The position numbers and the translations under genes are program-made. The notes beneath the pieces were generated by a model. The model did not search any database, had not been told where the DNA came from, and worked only from the letters and a program-made list of their open reading frames with translations. DNA of 64,000 bases from Macrostomum hystrix (lineage: Eukaryota; Platyhelminthes; Macrostomidae). Positions 19,555 to 31,596 of this stretch are shown piece after piece (positions within the stretch are counted from its first letter, which is position 1; every line of letters begins with the position of its first letter). The stretch covers positions 11,130,001 to 11,194,000 of the forward strand of contig CATNEN010000039.1 in assembly GCA_950097015.1 (NCBI GenBank), in the 5' to 3' direction.

Positions 19555-20053
19555 CAGAACTTTTTGTAGACGCAGGAACCGGAGGGCTCGGAGCAATTTT
19601 ATCTCAACGACGCTCCGATGGGACCTCGAGGCCAGTAGCCTATGCCAGCCGGACACTCTCGGATGTTGAGTCAAGATACTCCCAGACTGAGAAGGAAGCG
19701 CTAGCGGTGAAATTGTGATGTCTGCACTTCCAATACTACGTACATGGTGCGCTTAAGTTCGACGTAATTACGGACCACAGACCGCTGGTCAACGTGCTGG
19801 CGCCTGGATCGAGACTGTCCGGAGAGTCGAGCGCATGGCATTACAGAACCAGCACATAACTTTCCGAATGATTTATCGACCAGGATCACAAAAAACAGCG
19901 GACATCCTCAGCCGCCAGCCTCTGGCAGCGGCGCAACCAGACCAAGGCGCATCAATCGACTCCGCATGGATCAACGCAGTACTTCGGGCAGCGGTGCCTC
20001 GAACACTCAAGCAGCAATCAAAGGACGACCCGCTCATCAAAGCTGCCATCTGA
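19555..20053 (+). pseudogene. Ty3/gypsy RNase H fragment (third family)
   Basis: Plus-strand frames read LFVDAGTGGLGAILSQRR, then ASRTLSDVESRYSQTEKEAL, a TDHRPLV strand, and after a frame change MIYRPGSQKTADILSR. This is the RNase H domain and its connection to integrase from a gypsy element unlike the two others in the window. A stop and a frameshift break it. Confidence 0.75.
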
Positions 20054-20131
20054 TGCGCCTTGGTCTGGTTGCGCCGCTGCCAGAGGCTGGCGGCTGAGGA
20101 TGTCCGCTGTGTTTTGTGATCCTGGTCAATC
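19876..20131. repeat. Short foldback at the inner edge of the right arm
   Basis: About 78 bp at 19876-19953 (RNase H end) is repeated in reverse complement at 20052-20131, with about 98 bp between. The second half ends exactly where the right arm begins, so it looks like a template-switch scar at the rearrangement junction. Confidence 0.85.
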
Positions 20132-20489
20132 GTACGCAATCGTAGATAAATGGACAGTCAAGTTAGCTTTTACTAGTGTGTTTTCGTATTACTATTCGGT
20201 CTCCACTATTGGCGCATGTGTGCATGCGTTCGATAGTGTACGTTAATGCCTGAGACCTTGTGCCTCTCGGGGCCTTACTCGCTGCTCATCACTCGCTGTC
20301 TGTCCCCTCCCCACTCTGTTCTGGTGGGCAGGTGGCCTTTTTAAGCCCTGCCGTCCGTTTAGCTGCGGCTCACCTGCGCTAAAAAACAGAAATCGCAAGA
20401 TTTTGATTGAAAGACTGCGGGAAAACACGGAGCCTGATCATACTTCGTCAAAAATCTGCGGCGTCAGAACACCCGAAAACTCGACAAAC

Positions 20490-21306
20490 TCTTAGCAGTT
20501 TACAATAATATCTAAGCAGTTTACAATAATATCTAAGCAGTTTACAATAATATCTAAGAAGTTTAACAATAATATCTAAGCAGCTTAACAATAACATCTA
20601 AGCAGTTTAACAATAACATCTAAGCAGTTTAACAATAACATCTAAGCAGTTTAACAATAACATCTAAGCAGTTTAACAATAACATCTAAGCAGTTTAACA
20701 ATAACATCTAAACAGTTTAACAATAACATCTAAGCAGTTTAACAATAACATCTAAGCAGTTTAACAATAACATCTAAGCAGTTTAACAATAATATCTAAG
20801 CAGTTTAACAATAACATCTAAGCAGTTTAACAATAATATCTAAGCAGTTTAACAATAACATCTAACCAGTTTAACAATAACATCTAAGCAGTTTAACAAT
20901 AATATCTAAGCAGTTTAACAATAACATCTAAGCAGTTTAACAATAACATCTAAGCAGTTTAACAATAACATCTAAGCAGTTTAACAATAATATCTAAGCA
21001 GTTTAACAATAACATCTAAGCAGTTTACAATAATATCTAAGCAGTTTAACAATAACATCTAAACAGTTTAACAATAACATCTAAGCAGTTTAACAATAAC
21101 ATCTAAACAGTTTAACAATAACATCTAAGCAGTTTACAATAATATCTAAGCAGTTTAACAATAATATCTAAGCAGTTCAACAATAACATCTAAGCAGTTT
21201 AACAATAACATCTAAGCAGTTTAACAATAACATCTAAGCAGTTTAACAATAATATCTAAGCAGTTTAACAATAATATCTAAGCAGTTTAACAATAATATC
21301 TAAGCA
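20490..21306 (-). repeat. 22 bp minisatellite (right arm)
   Basis: About 37 units of the same repeat as at 16607-17996, reverse complement. Confidence 0.95.
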
Positions 21307-21643
21307 TTTTATCAAGAACCTATTAGTACAGGCAGAGGTGCTAAAATTCATGTGCTTAAGTAATGTGCTTACAAATAATGCTGGCTTGAAGAATCACTAT
21401 CCTCAAAGTGAATGCGTTGAGTTCAGCTGATTTCAAGGTCAGGTAAGTTGAGTTCGCTCATCGCGGACTTTGTGCTAACACATTGCAGTCGGAATTTCGT
21501 CACCATCAATGAAGCAAAGTGTTGCTGGAGTTGGTTTCAGCAGAATTACAATGTCAGTGGGCAACAATGTTGCTTTCTACCTGCACCTAAATATCAGTCA
21601 GTGATCTGATACCGTGAGATGCTCCGGGAAAACGGAGGGATCT

Positions 21644-22136
21644 TCTCATCTCATCTCATCTCACCTCATCTTCGAGCGCGAACCCACTGCAGCCCGATCA
21701 CCAGGCCGGCAGGTATCTCGGGAAGGCCGCAGGACGGCCTGACGTTGGACAGGGCAGGTAAGAGCGCCCGGCTGTCGGTGCAGATGAGGATAGGGCCGTT
21801 GACGGGCCGCCCATCTACACTACAGGTCGTCGCCGCAACTTTACTTTAGAGGACTTCCAAAACCACTGGGTCGCCAAGGTCGACTTGGGTGACAACGTAG
21901 GCTGCTTCACTATTGCTAACGCCGCCGCCTGCAGAGCCGTCAGTGAAAATTACGAGCGCCGTGGCCGGCCTGCGGAGGGTGTCCTCGGCCACCAAGCGAA
22001 GCTGTTGGAACCAGCGCCTCGGGTCCGATGTGAGAAGGCTGCGGAAGCTCGAGGCGATTGCACGCAGGAACGCTGCTGCCGCCCCACGGGCACTGCACCA
22101 CGGGATTATATAGATCCCAAAATTCAGATTTCGCAA
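21644..22136 (-). pseudogene. Non-LTR retrotransposon RNase H fragment (right arm)
   Basis: Mirror of 15783-16275 with the same TDGS and TDS motifs, the same in-frame stop (21846-21848) and the same GAGAT tail. Confidence 0.7.
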
Positions 22137-22726
22137 CCCGGAGAGGGCTAAAATGTATTATTTAGTTTCTAAGAAAAAACTGTTGCCTCGGACTCTCAAG
22201 ACAAGCATGCACAAGATAGGAGTGTCAAGACATGTCAACTCTGATTTGTCGTTTGTTGGCTGTCATGAAATTGCCGTCAACTCAATTTATTATCTTGTTC
22301 AGACAGAAGCATACGCTTCAAAACTTTAATAAAAACGATGCATGTTGCTTATAAAGCTGATTGGGGTGGGGCAGAGAGAGAGGGGGAGGGGGCCAGGGAC
22401 GACCAGCCTATCAGGGTTAGAAAGAGTGCAAAAACTAGCGTTACATGTACACAAACATTCCAATTCTGAAAAATATAATATCGACGCAAAACATAAAGTC
22501 TTCAAAAACATAAAAACAGAAACAAGCGAAGTCAGGTCACATCAGGAAAAGTCCGCTTAATTCCAACAATCCGACTAAAGTTGCATGATTTAGTCCGAAT
22601 ATCCACAGGGAACTAATAATTCAATTATTTCTATTGCACTATAATTAGATGGGGATAAGCGGTCTAGTTTGATAATCAACATTTCCATTTCACTGTTATT
22701 GAAAGTTGCACTGGGAGCTTTCGCAA

Positions 22727-23953
22727 TTATTTAACCGTTGTCATGGAGACGCTTTGAGTCACCGGTACAGCAGCCGGGTTAGCTCTGGCCAGACATGGAA
22801 GGTAGAATGTGTAGAAAACTTTATGAGATCCGGTGTGGAATATCCAGTTCAGCAGTGCGTTTGCCTTTGTAAGGTCCCAAAACGTATTGTTAATTATGAA
22901 GGCTGAAATTTGGGTTTCAAAAGAAATTTTCAGACTCTAGATTGAATGCTAGAACAATATATACCAGAAGAGTTAGAAGAATAAGTATTTATAGCCCTAC
23001 ACTGGCTCACCATTAAAAAAAGTAACTATTGAAGCCGTGTCGAGAATGTTAATTTTGGGCTTATATACTCCGAGTTTTAGAATTTCTCCAGGTACGCCAA
23101 GAAGGAACTGCATGCAGCTCATGGCAGCCAGAATGGCGGTGATTCTCAGCTCTCCAGTCTTCTTTGAGCTGCCCGCCTGACTGGCTGTTCCTGTCATTTC
23201 ATTCCTGTTCTTTCGAGCCCGGAACAGGTTCAGAGCCAGTCCGACAGAGGTCAGCAGGCAGGTGAAGTACACAGTGAACATTGTGACGGGCTTCACGAAT
23301 CGCAGAATGTCCCACATCCAGACAGGAGCGTTGCCGTCAGGTACACATCCTTCTAATGAAAACGCCTTGCAGCAAAGGGCGATAACTCCATTGGTTCCAT
23401 TTATCAGGACTCTATCTGAAACAAGATGGTAGCTGTACGCATCGGCAATGGTTAGAACAAACGACAACAGGAAGGCGATCAGAATCAATGCGTTGTTTCT
23501 TTTGTTGGTCAGCACAGACTTTGCCTTCAACGGGAAAGCCACTGTGAACCACCTGCATACACACGAGAATGCCAGGCTGATGGTGGAAAAGAATACTGGA
23601 AAATATATTATTCCAAAGGTAAACTTGCACTTGAATTGCATCAAGCTGTAGTGCAATGGGCTGCCCGACTCGTAATTGAAAATATTTAAAAACGCGCTGA
23701 TTTCCTTCTGCTGCGGCATTGAACCGCTGCGTGACTGGAAAAGATCGTAGACCCAATTGATGCAGCAGATGGAGTCGGCAAAGCACACCAGCAGCATCCA
23801 ATTAAGAACTTTCTTGCTGTAGGGCTTCTTCACCAGCAGGTAGATCAGAGACAGGATTGTCATAAAATTGTTCGCAGAGTAAAATACTAGGAAAAATAGT
23901 CCCACCGCCCTGTCTCGATTTGTAGCTTCTTCAAAAGCTCGAAAAAAATCCAT
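22727..23953 (-). CDS. Seven-transmembrane receptor, rhodopsin-like (right arm copy)
   Basis: Mirror of the left-arm gene: exon 23011-23953 and exon 22727-22902 join to 372 residues, with the same splice sites and 5' UTR exon. It differs from the left copy by one conservative residue in TM1 (SLIYLL against SLVYLL). Both copies keep an open frame, so both can encode a receptor. The two genes converge on the centre of the inverted repeat. Confidence 0.85.
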
Positions 23954-24143
23954 TACGTCAAATAATGTACCTGCAAATTGCATTAACTATATCTTAGTTC
24001 TATGACAGGAACCGCAGTATAAACATAAAAAACAGGCAGAAATACGCAGATGGACTTTAGCAGTGATTACGCGCACTTACCTGCAGTCAAGTTTAGAAGA
24101 ATGTGCAGTACTGAGCTGAGTAGAACGGTAGAAATAGCCAGTG

Positions 24144-24151
24144 TATATATA
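24144..24151 (-). promoter_or_regulatory. TATA box of the receptor gene (right arm)
   Basis: TATATATA, mirror of 13768-13775, with the same spacing to the initiator and to the GTAAGT donor. Confidence 0.7.
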
Positions 24152-24995
24152 CGAGTGACGCACAATTAATGCCTATGAACAGTTAGCTTTGGCTGCGTTT
24201 CTGCAGAGAAGCGTGTCAAATATTAAGGGCCTGGGTATGGAGCTCCATTGTAGTTGCCAATATTTTTTCAATAATTGACCAGAAACCGAAAGAAATCTGC
24301 ATTGATAACGCATTTACATTTTGCATGTCACAAGTAAGGGCGAGCTTGTCAACGCCTCGTTTTCGATTCTATTTCGAGCAGGCGTTTGGTTCAGGCAAGC
24401 AAATCGATACGGGATTTTTTTTACAAAGATAATACAGGTAGGCAAAAATTCAGAGCTCGAGATAGTTTCTACTGAATTTAATTAACTTGTGCCACGCCCT
24501 GGTTGGTTGCGCTCGATTGCGTCTAAAATCTCTGTGACCAGCGGTCTGATTGATTTCCGAGTCATTATTTCTGTCTTGTGCTTAGCCACGCCTTGGTAGC
24601 AATCGCTTGAATCGCCAGTTTTTCAAGCACAGGTTGTTGTTTTAGGAGCAGTAATCATTTACTCATAGTTTTGTTTCCAGTTGTCGGACTGGAACGACTA
24701 TACTTTCCTGGTGTTGCACTCTACACGATGTTTACTGCCAATCTGGATCTTGAATACTCCTGCAGTTCTGGACAAATCCTGAAAGTCCTTGCAAGTTTTC
24801 GCATTGGAGAAGGAAAACTGAGTACTTTTTGAATTTAATTTAGTGCTCTAATATAGGAATCGCATTGCTTAAATGGTACGCGTGACGCCCTGGTTCCTGA
24901 TTTATGAGCTTTGCAGACAATAAAAGCTGTAAAAAGAATCACATCTTTACAAATCAGCTTCGACCTCGACCGAAAGATCCAGGACAATCGGAAAT

Positions 24996-25148
24996 ATGCA
25001 ACTGCTAATTCTGCTTCTCAGCCTTCTTTCAGTGATGGCTACCGTGCTCGCCGCACCTTGTGCACCTGAATGTCTTTGCTGGAATAAATCATGGTGCATT
25101 GGTCCTGAGAGCTGCCTCTGGAGTATTTGCGACAGCAGCCAAGGATAA
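24996..25148 (+). CDS. Small secreted six-cysteine peptide (right arm copy)
   Basis: A 50-codon ORF, mirror of 12771-12923 and the same in protein: a 20-residue signal peptide, then PCAPECLCWNKSWCIGPESC and a last Cys. It is head to head with the right-arm receptor gene, about 0.9 kb from that gene's promoter. The upstream GACAATAAAAGC is a TATA-like element; AATAAA follows the stop near 25275. Confidence 0.7.
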   Translation: MQLLILLLSLLSVMATVLAAPCAPECLCWNKSWCIGPESCLWSICDSSQG

Positions 25149-25328
25149 ACTGGGTACTATGCATTGACATACGAGCATAAAATTAGCAAGGATTTAAGTG
25201 CGCTAGGCTACTTTACGTCTTGTCTTCTATTTCTCACAACTTTGCAATAGAAGAGCAGAAACATTTGCAAAGTAATAAACGTTTGAAAAGATGCATTAAA
25301 ATTTAAAGAAAAGGTTTTGATTTATAAA

Positions 25329-25528
25329 CGTGAAACTAGCACACTTAGCCCCCCTTGGGGGCACTACTGTTCAGACAAAAAATATTGTGTATTGCAGAAG
25401 AACAAAACACACCTGAAAGTAAAAGAATCAAAAACTCATTTCGTCAGTATGATTTTCCCTGATTGCGAATATACGTGATTGCGATTCAACAAGAATTATA
25501 ATTCTCACTGAATTTATAAATAGTTAGT
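25329..25528 (-). repeat. Dispersed repeat tail, copy C
   Basis: Mirror of copy A, joined to the 27 bp array. Confidence 0.75.
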
Positions 25529-26001
25529 CTGAATGCCATCCCCCGGCAGCAAATAACCAATGCCATCCCCCGGCAGCAAATAACCAATGCCATCCCTCGG
25601 CAGTAAATAACCTATGCCATCCCCCGGCAGCAAATAACCAATGCCATCCCCCGGCAGCAAATAACCAATGCCATCCCCCGGCAGTAAATAACCAATGCCA
25701 TCCCCCGGCAGTAAATAACCTATGCCATCCCCCGGCAGTAAATAACCAATGCCATCCCCCGGCAGCAAATAACCAATGCCATCCCCCGGCAGTAAATAAC
25801 CTATGCCATCCCCCGGCAGCAAATAACCAATGCCATCCCCCGGCAGCAAATAACCAATGCCATCCTCCGGCAGCAAATAACTAATGTCCCCCCGGCAGTA
25901 AAGAACCAGTGTCCCCCAAACAGCAAATAATCAATGTCCCCCAAACAGCAGAGAACCGATATTCCCTCAGAAGCAGAGAACCAATGTCCCCTCAGAACAG
26001 A
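25529..26001 (-). repeat. 27 bp minisatellite (right arm)
   Basis: Mirror of 11918-12390, with the same number of units as far as can be counted by eye. Confidence 0.9.
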
Positions 26002-28923
26002 GCTCGGTGCTCTTGGTGTGAGCGCGAGCTCGCGCTTCATGTTGTCGAAAGCGACGGACAAAATGATCGACATCTTGCTGTATTCCCGGCCACCAGCAGG
26101 ATGCGGATAACAGATTGTACGAGGCATGTACGCCAGAGTGCGTGTCGTGAATCGCGTTGAAAGCAGCCCGGCGTAGGCGGGTTGGGATGTAAACCCGGCG
26201 GTGCATGAAAGGAAAACCATTTTCGAGCGTTAACTTCTCGGCAAAGTTCATGAAGGGCAACTCAGCCTGGGTGCACTGCTTGCAATTGCCGGAGCGAACA
26301 CGAGTAATGATTTTCCGAGTGAAACCATCGAGTTCCATCTCGGAGGCAACCCTCCTGGCGGCGATCTGGGGTGTTTCGAACGCAACTGCGATTATGGCCT
26401 CGAAGATGTCTTCGGTGTCGGTCGTCGCGTTGTCGAAGCGCAGACGGCGCAGTGCATCTACGTGGGGGATGGCGGATCCGGGGATGTATCGCATGTCGAA
26501 GTCGAACTGCATCAGAGATTTGACCCAGTGGCCGATTCCAACTGACGTGTTTAGTGGGATGCCGGATCCAAATAGCCGCAGCAGAGGCTGGTGATCTGTT
26601 TGGATCGTGAATCGCCTGCAATGAAGAAAATGCCTTAGACGTATGACGCCCCAGAATATTGCAAGGGCTACCCGCTCTATGTTGGAATAGCTGGATTCGG
26701 CAAGTGAGAGAGTGCGAGACACGTAGATGACGGGGTGGCCGTCCTGCATAGCTACGGCGGCGAGGGCACCTTTCGATGCGTCCGTGGTCAAAGTCAATTC
26801 TTTTGTCAGACTGTTCGGTTACACGATTGGTGTGAGCGCGAGCTCGCGCTTCATGTTGTCGAAAGCAGCAGAACATTTGTCAGACCATTCAAACGGAACG
26901 TCGGCCTTCCGTAGTCAATTGAGAGGCACTGTCTTCCCAGCGAAATTGGGGATGAGGCGTCCAAAAAAGTTAATCAGGCCCAGAAAGCTGGCCAATTCTG
27001 TTTTGTTGGTGGGTGCGCAGACATGCCGAATCTTGTCTACCAGGCGATCGTCCGGCTGGATGCCGGCAGCCGAGATGCGGAAACCGAAAAAGGAAACTGA
27101 GTCGCAATGACATGCATTTAGACTCGTTGATCGTAACATGCTTTTCGGCGAGGCGCTTTCGCACAGCGCCCAGACGCTTCTCCAGGGTGGCCTGATCGGG
27201 CGCAAATACGAGAATGTCGTCTTGGTAAATCAAGAGTCCCTTGATGTCGCCGAGCATTGCTTCCATAGTCCGCTGGAATATAAATAAGGCGTTCTTCATC
27301 CCCATTTGCAACCGATTCACGCGGAACAGCCCGCGTGAAGTGTTTATGACGGAAAGATCCTTTGCGGCATCATCGAGCTCAATTTGCCAGTAGGCAGAGC
27401 GCAGGTCGACGGTGGCGAATTTCGATGCGTTCTTCAAGCGAGCGAAGATGCTTTCCACGTTGGGAATCAAGTAAGAGTCCGATTTGATTTTGGCGTTCAC
27501 GTGCACGCTATAGTCAGCGCACATCCGCAGCGTGCAATCCTTCTTCTTTACCCAAACGACGAGTGACGCGTTGTTGACGGGTCCCTCAATTGGCTCGATG
27601 ACACCGAGCTGATATAGACGATCGAGCTCCGCGTTGATTTGCTTCTCCAACGGGTCGAGCGCGGCAGAACTGGTTCCTTGCCCCATCCACCAGCTCCATT
27701 TGAGCCTTAACGCTTTTGATCGCCGGTAGCGGATCCACAGCAATGGGATTGCCCACCGCACACGGAGTCGTATGGAAGAGGCCATCCGAGCTGAGGAGGT
27801 CTCGACCTAGTAATCCGTAGGACTTGTTAGAGGCGACGAAGGTCAGCTCCGCTGGATGGATGCACCCGCGTAGCTCCACGGTCGTCGACAGTTTGCCCAG
27901 TGTCTGCATGACGTGGCCGTCAAAGGCCTCCAACCGCTTGGAGCATCTCAGCAATTGGGGGCGCCCAAGGCGTCCCACTGAACACTCGACAGCACGGACA
28001 CGGCTGCCCCAGTGTCGACTTGCATCAGAAGTTTCTTGTCGAGCACGAAGACGGGCTCCGTGACCGTGTAAATGGTGTGGATGGATGCGGAATCGGAGAG
28101 ATAAAGTAAAGCTTCCGGGGCCTGCACAGCGGTGGCACCCTCAGGGACGCCGGCATGGTGTACAGACCTCGAGGGGGCGACGCCGGCGCGACACACGCTG
28201 GTGCTCCGACGACCGCGGCTTCGTGTAGTGCAACGTGGCCTCGTCAGAATGGATTGCCATGGTCTGCGGCACACCCAAACCGACCATGGTGCCGGCGGCA
28301 ACCCCCGTCGATTTGGTGACGAACGCTGTCGCCTGCTCCATGTTGCGAACCAAATCAATTATCTCGGGGATTGGTAGATCCTTGGCCTGCATGGCCTCCA
28401 GAACCCTTTGCTGTTCGCGTGGGTTTCGCAGGCCAGCGATGAGTGCCATCCGTATCATTTCCTCCGATGGGCTCTCGCAGCTGCGGAGAGAATCGAACTT
28501 ACAATCGGTGACGGCGTGCCGGGGCCTGCCAACGAAGTTATAGATGGATTCGTCCGCCGCTTGGCGAACGTTGAAGAATCGAGTGCGTTCGGCGATGGTG
28601 AGTTTTTCCTTTGGGCGCAAGTAGCCGATGATGGCTGCCTCAATTTGAGCAAACGTTAACTCGTCAATGCACCGGGGCGAAACGAGGTCCTGCAGTTTCT
28701 CCAGCGTGCGGAGTCCGCAGGTTGCCAGGAAGTTGTCCGCGACACGTTTCTTGTCCTCGACGTCGGACCACTCCTTCACACGAGCCAGTTCCCGAAAAGC
28801 CATTAGCCACGTTTGGGCGCGCTCGGGTTCCTCGAGCGATAGTTCTCTAAGACGTTGCGACACCATTGTTATGTATTGAAGACCACTCGTTGAGGTTTCA
28901 GATCGTCTTAAAGTGATATGCAC
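25967..28923 (-). pseudogene. Second Ty3/gypsy element, decayed gag-pol (right arm)
   Basis: Mirror of 8996-11952. All frame breaks and the 39 bp direct repeats are shared, so the element had decayed before the inverted repeat formed. Confidence 0.85.
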
Positions 28924-29190
28924 AAATTGCTAGGAGAGGGGGCTCCACTCATGTTTTATTCTGCGCGCGATCCTTTCGATTGTATTGCAATTTGACGATC
29001 ATTGTTTGTAGTTTTTATGCGTTACAATTCATTGTTTGTTTGCCATTCGGCATTGAACCTAGACGAATAACGAACATAGACGAAACCTATGTGATGAATG
29101 CCTCAAATGAACACCAACAAAAGTTAACTTTCAGTCAATGCAGTCATTAAAGCTATTCAAAAAATAAATCAATGATGTTCGAACTGCCGT

Positions 29191-29478
29191 TCACTTGGAT
29201 TCGGATTTTTTTTCTGGTGGGCCTTGGACCCGATGAAACTCCTCATCTCCACTAATGGACGGCGCAGCCTCAGTACGATCCATACAATCCAAATACTTCT
29301 TCATGGCGGTATGCACGTTCACAGAGGACTTGTACAAACTGCGATCACGCCTCTTATGCAGATATCGCCGAACGGTCGCCTCCGACTTGGGACCCGTCAC
29401 AAGCATGATGTCGTGGACAGCATGCCCTTCGCTTTCCAAGTCGCAAATGCGCGTGACTCTAAAGATGCAATGGTGTCT
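29191..29478 (-). pseudogene. Crypton-like tyrosine recombinase, C-terminal part (right arm)
   Basis: Mirror of 8441-8728, with the TGPKSE box and the Tyr of VRRYL. Confidence 0.6.
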
Positions 29479-29910
29479 TGTTCAGAAAGCTGAACAAACA
29501 ATTATGCTTTTACTTTTTGTAAGCGTTTGAAAAGCGCTTACATCGGTGCTCCTTTCAATCAGCGACCTTCATCTGCATTTCGACCCACCCAGCGCTCAAA
29601 ATAGACCTGAGCGAGCCAGACCGGCTGACCTGACGGCCTGGAAAGCAATGACGCAGAGACCGAGAACCTATGCACCCTATCAGCCTGCGAACTCGTGCCT
29701 AGAATTCTCGCGGCTGGTGTGTTGGGTTGGGGACCATGGCAACGCGGGGCAGAGAGATAACTGCTTGTGTGTTATCTGTTATATCTCTCTCTCTGACCCC
29801 CCTACTGCTAAACACTGTGCCTTATCGCTTGAATATAAAATACACTGCTTCGTAGATATGCTCCTGCACTGAAGCTTTGAGATGTGAGTCTCACACTCAT
29901 AATTGCTTAT
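29479..29910 (-). other. Insertion interrupting the recombinase (right arm)
   Basis: Mirror of 8009-8440; same insertion, so it predates the duplication. Confidence 0.4.
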
Positions 29911-30764
29911 TCATAGGTTCTTCATGAACTCTTGTAAATAACGCAGACCACGGTGTGTCTTATCAGAGAAGATAAACTTCTTCCTTATGGTGCTCTCCAT
30001 AGGACGAGGTAGAAAGTGGTCGCCGGAATCCGGAATCACCGACTCGTACAGTTCTAGCAGCTCAAGATCATATATTCTAGCGTGCTTCCAATCGGTGACC
30101 TGACCAGCGCCCAGTGTTGCTAATCGATTCTTCGATGGTAGCGTCGGCAAACAGGCATACTGCCGTCCATCCGAGTCGACACCTCGCACCAGAAAGTTCC
30201 GATTCAGAAACGTCTTCATGTGCTCCCGTCCACGCTCTCCAAGCTGATACATGAGATTGAATAGCAATTCATCTTGGAGTCGTTCTCCGTCACTACGATC
30301 AAAGTAGTCGCGCAATTTAACCATGTCTCCCTCCTCGATTGGATCGTAGCTTTGAACTGTCTTGCCAGACTTGATAAATTCACGGACCTTGAATTCGAGC
30401 ATCCTGTTTCAGCCATCAAACACGGTCCCAGTAGCAACCAGATTTTTCTGTCTCTTCACAATGATATTCAAATATCCAAATCGGAGTTCAGACCGCGACC
30501 ATGAATTCAGAAATTCGACAAACTTGCGCCCATGATTCTCCATCAGTTTCCGACTGCTTTGAGGTAGACTTTCCATCTCAGCTTCATCGATGCTGGTAAG
30601 TTTTTCACGAATATCAGCAGGCAGATCAGATGAGTTCGCTTTGTCGCCGATGGAGTTCTCACAAAACAACAAGAACTGGGTCACTAGCTCGTCACGACGG
30701 CAGTCGTTGCGCGACAGTTCGGCCACGAGATCCAACTCGGACTGGGACAAAGCATTTAAGCTAT
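29911..30764 (-). pseudogene. Crypton-like tyrosine recombinase, main part (right arm)
   Basis: Mirror of 7155-8008, with the same in-frame TGA (30409-30411). Across the solo LTR its frame continues at 31480-31532, which supplies the missing start. Confidence 0.6.
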
Positions 30765-31479
30765 TGTTGTGCCGTGCAAATGCACTTTGTGCCCTCTGCG
30801 TTGTTTGTCTGCCCCACCCCTTCCTACACCCGTGCCAGCCTAGGTCAGGGTTTGTAAGAGGCTTACGCCTCAACCCCGGCCTAGCCCCCCTTTTTTTCTT
30901 CTCTGCGCCCACCTGCCCATGCCCCAGCGTTGCGCTAGCCCCGCCTCTCTCTACCCCTCCCCCCACCTGGGCCACTCGCATTGGCTGGCGGCCGGATAAG
31001 CCGCCAGTGACCCAGGCTTTGTGTCTAATTTTTCTCTCTCTCCCTCTTCTCTGCCCTGTATAGTAAGTTATATAAGTAGTCGCCCCGCCCTATCTGTAAC
31101 CCCGTCCGCCTCGACTTCCTACCTGCCCTTCTGCAAGTCTGTGCATTGCCTATCTACCAATCATAGTTGTTATTCAAGTGCCGGCAATAAACGAGTAGAG
31201 CCGATCAGCTTGCGTGGAGACGTTCAAGGTGAGCTCGTGTCTTCCTCATTCCGGGGATTACCGCGTCGGGCCGGTGGGGCGTACTGAGTGAACTCTCGCT
31301 CCGTTAGGGACCTGAGACGAGTGAACTCTCGCTAGTCTCAGGGCGGTTGGCTCAGTGAACTCTCGCTGAACCAATCAGGTCTGTTAGGCGTAGGCAGGGT
31401 TGGTCTGGGACCTGGGTGTCTCGGGCAGGTGGACCCAACCCCCATCTCCCTCCGTCGGCCATTAGGCCAAGACACAACA
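30765..31479 (+). repeat. Solo LTR (715 bp) with CTAT target duplication
   Basis: Runs TGTTGTG to CACAACA on the plus strand, flanked by CTAT at 30761-30764 and CTAT at 31480-31483. TATA box at 31069-31076 and AATAAA at 31186-31191. It is the same LTR as at 6440-7154 but has no internal region beside it, the usual result of recombination between the two LTRs of a full element. Confidence 0.92.
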
Positions 31480-31532
31480 CTATCGACAGGAAGATTATTA
31501 AAATTTAGAAGATGGACACTTCTAGCATCCAT
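31480..31532 (-). pseudogene. Start of the Crypton-like recombinase, cut off by the solo LTR
   Basis: Minus-strand ATG at 31532 opens MDARSVHLLNFNNLPVD, in frame with SLNALSQSEL on the other side of the LTR once the duplicated CTAT is counted once. It shows the LTR element inserted near codon 17 of the recombinase gene. Confidence 0.6.
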
Positions 31533-31596
31533 GTCTAAGCTTCCAGGTTTGTTAATATTTCTCTTCATGTGCTCTTCTCCCCTGCTTGCCTCAATC

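Larger units (their letters stand above)
18355..20131. other. Spacer of the large inverted repeat
   Basis: Not palindromic as a whole. It holds about 100 bp of unique DNA, then a third peptide-gene cassette (about 18457-19370, direct relative to the right-arm copy), a gypsy RNase H fragment and a short foldback touching the right arm. Having unique content here argues against a simple read-through-hairpin assembly error. Confidence 0.85.
20132..31479 (-). repeat. Right arm of the large inverted repeat
   Basis: Reverse complement of 6440-18354 with the 22 bp array 567 bp shorter. Its outer end is a complete solo LTR followed by host sequence, unlike the left arm where the LTR continues into a full element. 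Confidence 0.95.

Noticed and set aside
6440-31479. The inverted repeat as a plain missed-adapter or assembly artefact
   Set aside because: Not excluded, but the arms differ by single bases, by minisatellite length and by full element against solo LTR, and the spacer holds unique DNA. A simple read artefact would give identical arms meeting at one point.
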